A stretch of DNA of 6,376 nt, taken from contig CAMYWI010000086.1 in assembly GCA_947302675.1 (NCBI GenBank), forward strand, positions 1-6,376, in the 5' to 3' direction. Shown here piece by piece: positions 1-5,441 of this stretch. How positions within the stretch are numbered: position 1 is the stretch's first letter; every line of letters starts with the position of its first letter. The position numbers were made by a program, and so were the translations under genes. This DNA is from an uncultured Selenomonadales bacterium. Lineage in GTDB: Bacteria > Bacillota_C > Negativicutes > Selenomonadales > Selenomonadaceae. Under the pieces are notes generated by a model that worked only from the letters and a program-made list of their open reading frames with translations, searched no databases and was not told the DNA's origin.

Positions 1-768
1 CCGGCGTTCAATCCTTCACGGACGACGTTGCCTTCTCTGCGCGGCGACATTGCGCTAGAAAAGTTGGCGTTCAGCTACACGGAGGAGGGCGGCAAAGTCC
101 TTGAGAATATCAACATAAGAATTCCCGCCGGCATGAAAGTTGGAATAGTCGGGCGTTCGGGCAGTGGCAAGTCGACGCTGACGAAATTGATCCAGAGGCT
201 TTACCTGCCTGACACGGGACGCATTTTGATTGACGGCGTTGACATTGCGCAGGTTGAGCCGGCTTGGTTAAGACGACAAATCGGCGTCGTGTTGCAGGAC
301 AGCAAACTGTTCAGCGGCTCGGTTGAGGAGAATATCCGCATTGCCTGTCCGAATGCAACTCATGAGGACGTTGTCAATGCGGCGCGGCTTGCGGGCGCGG
401 ATGAATTTATCAGCCAATTCCCGCATGGCTATGAAACTTTCGTCGGCGAACGCGGTTCCTTGTTGAGCGGCGGTCAGCGTCAGAGGATTGCGATTGCTCG
501 CGCCCTGCTTTCTAATCCCAGAATTTTGATCTTTGACGAGGCGACGAGTGCGCTTGACTACGAGTCGGAAAATATTATCATGAATAACATTGAGCCGATT
601 TCCGAAGGGCGCACGATGCTTATGATTGCGCACCGCCTGTCGACCGTTCGCGATTGCGACGCCATTATTGTTATCGATAAGGGGCGCATTATCGAGGCGG
701 GCACTCACGATGAATTGATGAAACACAACGGCGTTTACGCCAAACTTCACCAAGCACAAATGGGATGA
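1..768 (+). CDS. HlyB-type type I secretion ABC transporter, C-terminal ATPase part (5' truncated)
   Basis: This is the 3' end of an ABC exporter gene; the reading frame is open from base 1 and gives 255 residues. The TTG at 28 is internal, because residues before it (PAFNPSRTTLPSLRGDI) fit the usual linker ahead of the nucleotide-binding domain. All ATPase motifs are intact, numbered from base 1: Walker A GRSGSGKST (51-59), Q-loop Q99, signature LSGGQ (155-159), Walker B ILIFDE (175-180), D-loop SALD (183-186) and H-loop H211. The wording KLIQRLY, LRRQIGVVLQD and ALDYESE closely matches E. coli HlyB from memory, so I place it in the type I secretion group that exports RTX proteins, rather than MsbA-like lipid exporters. 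HlyB is about 700 residues, so roughly 450 are missing (transmembrane domain and any peptidase-like domain). No HlyD gene follows directly. The RTX-like gene at 5442 is a plausible substrate, by inference. Confidence 0.9.
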   Translation, partial: PAFNPSRTTLPSLRGDIALEKLAFSYTEEGGKVLENINIRIPAGMKVGIVGRSGSGKSTLTKLIQRLYLPDTGRILIDGVDIAQVEPAWLRRQIGVVLQDSKLFSGSVEENIRIACPNATHEDVVNAARLAGADEFISQFPHGYETFVGERGSLLSGGQRQRIAIARALLSNPRILIFDEATSALDYESENIIMNNIEPISEGRTMLMIAHRLSTVRDCDAIIVIDKGRIIEAGTHDELMKHNGVYAKLHQAQMG

Positions 769-774
769 GGTTCT

Positions 775-822
775 CATACTTTTCTTTTGCTACGCCCAAA
801 AGAAAAGTATGCAAAAGAAAAG
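775..822. repeat. Perfect 15-bp inverted repeat with a third, competing arm
   Basis: CATACTTTTCTTTTG (775-789) and CAAAAGAAAAGTATG (797-811) form a perfect 15-bp stem with a 7-base loop. A second copy of the right-hand 11-mer CAAAAGAAAAG lies at 812-822, so CTTTTCTTTTGC (779-790) can pair instead with GCAAAAGAAAAG (811-822) around a 20-base loop. The two foldings exclude each other. No T-run follows the stem, so it is not a standard terminator. From memory, similar palindromes with an extra arm are scattered between genes in many bacteria, which suggests a dispersed intergenic element; copy number in this genome cannot be seen here. Confidence 0.8.
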
Positions 823-831
823 GGCGTTTGA

Positions 832-864
832 CCGGCAAGAAAACATCCATGTTTTCGTTGCCGG
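832..864. repeat. Inverted repeat (long hairpin with one bulge)
   Basis: CCGGCAAGAAAACAT (832-846) pairs with ATGTTTTCGTTGCCGG (849-864): 15 base pairs with one unpaired G at 857. In RNA the central loop would be about four bases (UCCA). It sits directly between the three-arm palindrome upstream and a GC-rich hairpin downstream, and its centre (CATCCATG) resembles the centre of the next hairpin (CGTCCATG), so the set looks like a single composite element. Confidence 0.75.
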
Positions 865-892
865 CGGCGCACGTCCATGTGCGCCGGGTTTT
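865..892 (+). terminator. GC-rich hairpin, weak terminator candidate
   Basis: CGGCGCAC (865-872) pairs with GTGCGCCG (879-886) around the loop GTCCAT, followed by GGTTTT (887-892). The stem is strong, but the T-run is only four long and broken by CG. It could reduce read-through from the ABC transporter gene into the glycosyltransferase run, or simply be the third hairpin of a dispersed palindromic element. I favour the second reading. Confidence 0.35.
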
Positions 893-936
893 CGTTCACC
901 GCTACGTTTAAAAAGTTTTGGAAATGCGTAATTATT

Positions 937-943
937 AAGGAGG
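937..943 (+). promoter_or_regulatory. Ribosome binding site fixing a GTG start at 954
   Basis: AAGGAGG is a near-perfect Shine-Dalgarno sequence ending 10 bases before the GTG at 954. No in-frame ATG competes nearby and the protein begins with the typical glycosyltransferase strand MNIFILHPSFP, so GTG is the start. Confidence 0.85.
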
Positions 944-953
944 AATTTTTACC

Positions 954-2189
954 GTGAATATTTTTATTCTGCACCCGTCTTTCCCCGCGCAGTATCTGAA
1001 CATTGCGCCCTACCTCGCAAGCAATCCCGAAAATCAAGTTTTCTTCCTGTCGAAGGAGAATTCAATCAACGCGCAGCTTAAAGGCGTGACGCTCGCGCTT
1101 TATCCCAAGCCCGACGACAAGGCAAACGATTGGATTAAAACTTGCGGACCGTTGCGCCCTGCGGCGGAGGCTGTTGTTGAAGGACAAGCCGTCCTTCGCG
1201 CAATGGAGTGGTTGCAGCGCGAAAAGAACGTTAAGCCCGACGTGATAATCGGTCACACGGGCTGGGGCTCAACGCTCTATTGCAAGGACATGTATCCGAA
1301 CGTGCCGATTATGGGTTACTTCGAGTGGTATTACCGCGTCGAGGACAGCGATTGCTATTGGTGGCCCGACGAAATTCCGCAAATGGGCAACCGCATTTCG
1401 ATTCGCACGCGCAATGCTCACCACTTGATGAACTTGGAATTGTGCGACGCGGGCATTGCACCGACTAAGTGGCAGTATTCGCAATTCCCCGAAGAGTACA
1501 AGCCGAAAATCCATGTGATTCACGAAGGCATTGACACGCATTTTTGCTCGCCCGACCCAAGCGGCAAACGTCCCGGTCTCGTGCTTGAGGACGTGGAGCT
1601 TAACCTTCCCGAAGGCACCGAGATTATTACGTACGTTGCTCGCGGCTTTGAAATTTATCGCGGTTTCCCGTACTTCATGGACGCGATTCGTCACGTGTTG
1701 GCGCGTCGCCCGCAGACGCATGTCGTTGTTGTCGGCAAGGACAGAATTTGTTACGGCGCACAGCTCAAAGACACGACTTATCTTAAGGAAGAGGAGAAGA
1801 AGGGCGGCTATCCGACTGACCGCGTGCATTTTGTTGGCTTGAGAAATCGCGGCGACTATCAGAAAATTTTGCGGGCGTCGAGTTGCCACGTCTATTTAAC
1901 TCGCCCGTTCGTATTGAGTTGGTCTTTCCTTGAGGCGATGAGTTTTGGTTGTCCAATGGTTGGCTCAAAAACGCCGCCGGTTGAAGAGGTTATGGAAGAC
2001 GGCGTTAACGGTTTGCTTGCAGAGTTCCGTTCGCCGTATCACATTGCCCGCAAGATTGAAGAGCAACTTGACGACCCCGAACGCGCTAAAAAACTCGGCG
2101 CGGCGGCTCGCGAAACTATCCTTGAGCGGTTCGAGTTGATGAAGTGTATGCGTGCGCAGGAAGATTTAATGTACAGCTTAGTTCGTTGA
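954..2189 (+). CDS. GT4-type glycosyltransferase
   Basis: Encodes 411 residues with the two-lobed (GT-B) layout of family 4 glycosyltransferases, which move a sugar from a nucleotide-sugar donor to a glycan, lipid or protein in the cytoplasm. The N-terminal lobe (about 1-195) begins MNIFILHPSFPAQY and carries GHTGWG (100-105) and VIHEGIDT (188-195), features of the subgroup with a Glyco_trans_4_3-like N-terminal domain. The donor-binding lobe (about 222-390) has YVARGFEIYRGF (227-238), VVVVGKDR (257-264), VHFVGL (291-296) and FLEAMSFGCP (325-334), then PPVEEVMEDGVNGLL (341-355). The usual EX7E motif is incomplete: E327 is present but the position eight residues earlier is F319. I recall RPFVLSWSxLEAM as normal for this subgroup, so activity is not excluded. 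No signal peptide or membrane segment is visible. It is first in a four-gene run; the next gene starts 10 bases after the stop. Donor and acceptor are unknown. Confidence 0.87.
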   Translation: MNIFILHPSFPAQYLNIAPYLASNPENQVFFLSKENSINAQLKGVTLALYPKPDDKANDWIKTCGPLRPAAEAVVEGQAVLRAMEWLQREKNVKPDVIIGHTGWGSTLYCKDMYPNVPIMGYFEWYYRVEDSDCYWWPDEIPQMGNRISIRTRNAHHLMNLELCDAGIAPTKWQYSQFPEEYKPKIHVIHEGIDTHFCSPDPSGKRPGLVLEDVELNLPEGTEIITYVARGFEIYRGFPYFMDAIRHVLARRPQTHVVVVGKDRICYGAQLKDTTYLKEEEKKGGYPTDRVHFVGLRNRGDYQKILRASSCHVYLTRPFVLSWSFLEAMSFGCPMVGSKTPPVEEVMEDGVNGLLAEFRSPYHIARKIEEQLDDPERAKKLGAAARETILERFELMKCMRAQEDLMYSLVR

Positions 2190-2199
2190 GGTTGCGCCT

Positions 2200-3897
2200 A
2201 TGACTTTTGAAACGTTTATACCTGCGCGGGCGAAGAGCGTCCTTGAACTTATCGGCGACGCGCCCGACGACTTCGAGACTTCGCGAAAAAATTTCCAGGA
2301 GATTCAACCCGATTGCAAATACATAGTCGCGGAAGATTGGACAAAGGTTAAAGGTCTCTTCGACGCAATTTTGGTTCAAAGCCCGCTGATTGGTACGCTC
2401 AGCCCCAAGCGTCTCGTCTCGCTGATAAAAAAAATCGCCGCACTTCTCAACGAAAACGGCACGATGATTTTCACACTCGACAACATAGGGCACGCGGAAA
2501 ATATCGACGCAATTCTTGAGGGCAAGCCGCCGAAGTTTCGCGTCACGGTGACCCGCGACGAGTTGAATAACGCGATTGAAGACGCGGGCTTAAATGTTTT
2601 GCGTTCACTGAACGCGGGGCGCGGCGTCCAAGTCAAGCGGCAACTCGCCGAGCTAACTAAAACGGAACTGGCGGTTTTCGTCTACATCTTCACGGCGTGC
2701 AAGAGCGAGCCGCCGAAAAAAACACTGATTCAAACGCTGATAGGCGAGGCGACGGTTTGCGCCCCGATTCGCGTCCACATGCCGAATACTTTTTTCATGA
2801 CAGACCCAAATGTTTTCGTGGTATCGTCGCCGGTCGGAAAGCCGTATCGCCTTTATGAGCAGGAGCAATTCGACGAGCGCATTTTTATCAATCAGCGCAT
2901 GTGTTTCCCGTCGTTCGCGGTCGGATTAGATTTCTTCAACATTTTGCGCAAGAAGGGAATTCTTTTTATCTCGGAAATGGACGACCACCCGGTTTTGTGG
3001 GAGGACGATTACGAGAAGACGGCGTGGATAAATTTCCGTTCGGTGCACGCAATACAGACTTCGACGCCTTACCTTGCAGAGTTTTTAAAGCAGTTCAATC
3101 CACACGTCAAAGTTTTTCCGAATCACCTGCGCCGCTTGCCGCCGCCGCGTGATTTTGATGCGGAGTTCAAAGCCAAGCGACAGACGACAATATTTTTCGG
3201 AGCACTCAATCGCGACGGAGATTTTCTGGAGCTTGTCCCGATTCTGAACCGATTTGCCAAGCAGTACGGCAACAAGTTAGCGTTCAAGATTTTGGGGCGC
3301 GAGAATTTGTTCGAGGCACTGGAGACTAAGAATAAAACTTACGTCGGCGACCCGAAAACTTATGACGGGCAATTCATTCCTTACGAACAGTACGAGGCGG
3401 CGATTCGCAGTTCGGATATTGCGCTGTTGCCGCTAAGGGACAATGAATTCAATCGTGCGAAGTCGGATTTAAAATTTATCGAGTGCGCGGCAAATGGCGC
3501 GGTTGCGTTGGCGTCGCCGGTCGTCTATTCAAACGTGATTAAGGACGGCGAGACGGGCTTTGTCTATCGCAACGGGCGCGAGTTTATCAGCAAGCTCAAC
3601 ACGCTGATTAAGAATAAAAATTTGCGGCGAAAGGTTGCGGCGGAGGCTTATTCCTACGTGCGCCGCGAACGTTTAATGAGTCAGCACTACGAGGAGCGGC
3701 TTGATTGGTATCGTGAACTTTTGGCGAAGTTGCCCGAACTCACGGCGGAGGCGGAGGCGCGTATCGCAAAATTTATCCCGCTGTTCAACGAGGAGATTAC
3801 AAAGTTCCGTGCGCGTTTCTCCCGCAACCCAAAGGAACGCTCCACGCAGATTGAAAGGAATTTAACACAGGGCGCAGAAATAATTATCCCAGAATAA
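2200..3897 (+). CDS. Glycosyltransferase with N-terminal degenerate methyltransferase-like domain
   Basis: Encodes 565 residues. Residues about 12-140 follow the pattern of a class I SAM-dependent methyltransferase: VLELIGDAPDD (14-24), YIVAED (41-46), FDAILVQSPL (54-63), LLNENGTMIFTLDN (82-95), then DELNNAIEDAGLNV (120-133). The glycine-rich SAM loop normally seen after the first strand (GCGxG) is absent, so this part is probably non-catalytic. Residues about 190-505 resemble a GT-B glycosyltransferase: ISEMDDHP (257-264), VFPNHLRR (305-312), IFFGALNRDGD (331-341), FKILGREN (362-369), SSDIALLPLRDNEFN (404-418), SDLKFIECAANGAVALAS (422-439) and DGETGFVYRNG (449-459). E428 is the likely equivalent of the second Glu of EX7E. 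The last 50 residues are charged and unassigned. The start is supported by GAGG (2188-2191), which overlaps the previous stop, so translational coupling is likely. The spacing suggests it works with the preceding glycosyltransferase; its substrate is unknown. Confidence 0.8.
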   Translation: MTFETFIPARAKSVLELIGDAPDDFETSRKNFQEIQPDCKYIVAEDWTKVKGLFDAILVQSPLIGTLSPKRLVSLIKKIAALLNENGTMIFTLDNIGHAENIDAILEGKPPKFRVTVTRDELNNAIEDAGLNVLRSLNAGRGVQVKRQLAELTKTELAVFVYIFTACKSEPPKKTLIQTLIGEATVCAPIRVHMPNTFFMTDPNVFVVSSPVGKPYRLYEQEQFDERIFINQRMCFPSFAVGLDFFNILRKKGILFISEMDDHPVLWEDDYEKTAWINFRSVHAIQTSTPYLAEFLKQFNPHVKVFPNHLRRLPPPRDFDAEFKAKRQTTIFFGALNRDGDFLELVPILNRFAKQYGNKLAFKILGRENLFEALETKNKTYVGDPKTYDGQFIPYEQYEAAIRSSDIALLPLRDNEFNRAKSDLKFIECAANGAVALASPVVYSNVIKDGETGFVYRNGREFISKLNTLIKNKNLRRKVAAEAYSYVRRERLMSQHYEERLDWYRELLAKLPELTAEAEARIAKFIPLFNEEITKFRARFSRNPKERSTQIERNLTQGAEIIIPE

Positions 3898-3905
3898 AGT
3901 TTAGC

Positions 3906-3914
3906 GGGGGTGAT
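3906..3914 (+). promoter_or_regulatory. Ribosome binding site that decides the NfeD start
   Basis: GGGGGTGAT closely matches the GGAGGTGAT end of the ideal Shine-Dalgarno sequence. The in-frame GTG at 3910 lies inside it and cannot easily be the start. GTG at 3916 is too close; ATG at 3919 lies eight bases after the GGGGG core and is preferred. Confidence 0.7.
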
Positions 3915-3918
3915 TGTG

Positions 3919-4290
3919 ATGTTGGGAGTTCAAATTTTTTCGGGAGCAATGTTTTCGTTCGTGACCTATTCGCTGATTGGCATAGCGGTTTTGGGCATTT
4001 TCGTCGTGCTTTATCTGAACAATCGCGGCTCGAAGAAGAACGCGGGAATGCTCGATGAACTTGTCCTTGACGAACGCCAGCAAAATCGCGACGGCTATAC
4101 TAGCGTCGTTGACAAGAGTAAATTTCTCGGCGCGGTTGGCGTGTGCATGACGGATTTGCGACCGGCGGGCACGGTTACGATTGACGGCGAGCCAGTCGAC
4201 GTGGTGGCGGACGGCAGTTTCGTTAAGCAGGGCGCAAGCGTCAAGGTCATTAACGTTGACGGCTCCCGCGTCTTGGTTCGTCAAATTTAG
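3919..4290 (+). CDS. Short NfeD-type membrane protein
   Basis: Encodes 123 residues from the ATG at 3919 (126 if the GTG at 3910 is used). One membrane segment spans about 11-33 ([23 protein letters not shown]), followed by a charged linker (34-66) and a small beta-rich domain (67-123: [20 protein letters not shown], then [29 protein letters not shown] split by short turns). That domain is the OB-fold typical of the NfeD C-terminus, where the pattern G-x-A/V-x-T-D-L-R-P-x-G and the terminal VxVxxVDGxxLxV are characteristic. The ClpP-like protease domain of long NfeD proteins is absent, so this is the short form. NfeD proteins are commonly encoded beside flotillins and act with them at the membrane; here floA follows after 16 bases, which strengthens the call. 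The OB domain should face the cytoplasm or periplasm depending on topology, which the sequence does not settle. Confidence 0.82.
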   Translation: MLGVQIFSGAMFSFVTYSLIGIAVLGIFVVLYLNNRGSKKNAGMLDELVLDERQQNRDGYTSVVDKSKFLGAVGVCMTDLRPAGTVTIDGEPVDVVADGSFVKQGASVKVINVDGSRVLVRQI

Positions 4291-4299
4291 AGGGGAGGT
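4291..4299 (+). promoter_or_regulatory. Ribosome binding site for floA
   Basis: AGGGGAGGT lies seven bases before the ATG at 4307. It sits between the NfeD stop and this ATG, so it excludes the longer in-frame start at 4181, which lies inside the NfeD gene. Confidence 0.8.
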
Positions 4300-4306
4300 C
4301 TCAATC

Positions 4307-5302
4307 ATGGATGTTTTAATCGGCTCAGGCTTCTTCATATTGATAGGGTTAGTAATCGCGGCTGTGTTCTTGCACTTCGTGCCGATTGGCTTATGGATCT
4401 CGGCGTTGGCGGCGGATGTACACGTCGGGATTTTCACGCTAATAGGAATGAGAATGCGGCGCGTGACACCGGCAAAAATCGTCATGCCGTTAATCAAAGC
4501 CAACAAGGCGGGACTCGATGTCAACGTCAATCAGCTTGAGGCTCACTACTTGGCGGGCGGCAACGTCGACAGAGTTGTTGACGCGCTGATAGCGGCTCAA
4601 CGTGCGCAGATAGTTTTGCCGTTCGAGCGGTCGGCGGCTATCGACTTAGCAGGGCGCGACGTTTTGGAGGCAGTTCAAATGAGCGTCAACCCGAAAGTCA
4701 TTGAGACGCCGCTTGTCGGAGCCATTGCCAAAAACGGTATCGAGTTAAAAGTTAAAGCGCGTGTGACGGTTCGCGCGAACATTGACAGATTGGTTGGTGG
4801 CGCGGGCGAGCCTACGATTATTGCGCGTGTCGGCGAAGGCATTGTTTCGACAATCGGCAGTTCAGAAAGTCATACCGACGTTCTCGAAAGCCCCGAAGAA
4901 ATTTCTCAAAAGGTTTTGTCTAAAGGGCTTGATTCCGGCACGGCGTTTGAAATTTTATCAATCGACATTGCGGACGTTGACGTCGGAAGAAATATCGGCG
5001 CACAACTTCAAACTGACCAGGCGGAGGCCGACAAGCGAATTGCTCAAGCCAAAGCGGAAGAGCGTCGCGCAATGGCTATCGCCAAAGAACAGGAAATGAA
5101 AGCCTACACTCAAGAGATGGAGGCAAAGGTCGTCGAGGCGCAAGCGGAAGTTCCTCACGCAATGGCGGAGGCGTTCAAGAAAGGCAATCTCGGCGTCATG
5201 GACTACTACAACATGATGAACATTCAATCGGATACGGAAATGCGCAAGTCCGTCAGCGAGGCGGGCAAGAGCAGGAAACATATTCCCGCCGCGCAGAAGT
5301 AA
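4307..5302 (+). CDS. floA: Flotillin-like protein FloA
   Basis: Encodes 331 residues, the same length I recall for Bacillus subtilis FloA (YqfA). FloA is a membrane scaffold that gathers proteins and lipids into microdomains and influences secretion and envelope enzymes. A membrane-inserting hydrophobic region spans about 6-48 (two hydrophobic stretches separated by HFVPIGLW). The PHB/SPFH domain follows (about 50-235) with [22 protein letters not shown] split over 49-70, [22 protein letters not shown] over 79-100, [20 protein letters not shown] over 111-130 and [11 protein letters not shown] (175-185). A coiled coil rich in EA/AE pairs (about 236-290) follows, typical of flotillin oligomerisation, and the tail contains [19 protein letters not shown] (298-316), a hallmark of this family. 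Start chosen by the ribosome binding site at 4291. It is last in the run and is followed by a strong terminator. No damage seen. Confidence 0.95.
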   Translation: MDVLIGSGFFILIGLVIAAVFLHFVPIGLWISALAADVHVGIFTLIGMRMRRVTPAKIVMPLIKANKAGLDVNVNQLEAHYLAGGNVDRVVDALIAAQRAQIVLPFERSAAIDLAGRDVLEAVQMSVNPKVIETPLVGAIAKNGIELKVKARVTVRANIDRLVGGAGEPTIIARVGEGIVSTIGSSESHTDVLESPEEISQKVLSKGLDSGTAFEILSIDIADVDVGRNIGAQLQTDQAEADKRIAQAKAEERRAMAIAKEQEMKAYTQEMEAKVVEAQAEVPHAMAEAFKKGNLGVMDYYNMMNIQSDTEMRKSVSEAGKSRKHIPAAQK

Positions 5303-5314
5303 AAAAAAATTTTC

Positions 5315-5346
5315 TCCCGTCGAAAAAACTCGGCGGGATTTTTTTT
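5315..5346 (+). terminator. Intrinsic terminator after floA
   Basis: TCCCGTCG (5315-5322) pairs with CGGCGGGA (5331-5338), eight pairs including one G-U wobble, around loop AAAAAACT, then eight T residues (5339-5346). It starts 13 bases after the floA stop. An A-run at 5301-5309 could lengthen the stem by pairing with the T-run and could allow termination on the other strand too. It separates the glycosyltransferase-floA run from the RTX-like gene. Confidence 0.9.
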
Positions 5347-5358
5347 GCGAAAGCTTGA

Positions 5359-5387
5359 TTGACAAAGCCAAACACGTAATTTATAAT
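5359..5387 (+). promoter_or_regulatory. Consensus sigma-70 (sigma-A) promoter
   Basis: TTGACA (5359-5364) and TATAAT (5382-5387) are both perfect consensus boxes with the ideal 17-base spacer. Transcription should start near 5394, giving an AT-rich leader of roughly 45-50 bases with no obvious operator or hairpin. It directly follows the floA terminator and reads into the RTX-like gene, predicting strong, independent, housekeeping-type expression. Confidence 0.92.
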
Positions 5388-5426
5388 ACCAAAAATAATA
5401 TTTAATATTTTTTATTTTAATTCAAT

Positions 5427-5432
5427 AAGGAG
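5427..5432 (+). promoter_or_regulatory. Ribosome binding site for the RTX-like gene
   Basis: AAGGAG lies nine bases before the ATG at 5442, in an otherwise AT-rich leader that should stay unfolded. It fixes the start of a gene that runs off the window. Confidence 0.88.
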
Positions 5433-5441
5433 TTGATTTTT

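Noticed and set aside
28..768. TTG at 28 as the start of a short stand-alone ATPase
   Set aside because: The frame stays open to base 1 and the upstream residues fit the usual linker of a full exporter; there is no convincing ribosome binding site.
268..777. Minus-strand open frame of 169 codons
   Set aside because: It lies antisense to the intact ATPase domain, shows no recognisable motif, and reflects the codon bias of the real gene.
775..811. The 15-bp hairpin as an intrinsic terminator for the ABC transporter gene
   Set aside because: The stem is AT-rich and no T-run follows on either strand; a repeat-element reading fits better.
828..856. TTGACC at 828-833 as the -35 box of a promoter for the glycosyltransferase run
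   Set aside because: No -10-like sequence lies 16-18 bases downstream, and the site overlaps the inverted repeats. I see no convincing promoter before 954.
1269..1889. Minus-strand open frame of 206 codons
   Set aside because: Fully antisense to the first glycosyltransferase; the protein has no recognisable domain.
4181..4306. Upstream in-frame ATG extending floA by 42 residues
   Set aside because: It lies inside the NfeD gene, gives unrelated residues, and the ribosome binding site at 4291 and the family length of 331 fit the ATG at 4307.
3901..4530. Minus-strand open frame of 209 codons
   Set aside because: Antisense to the NfeD gene and the start of floA, both strongly supported; no motif of its own.
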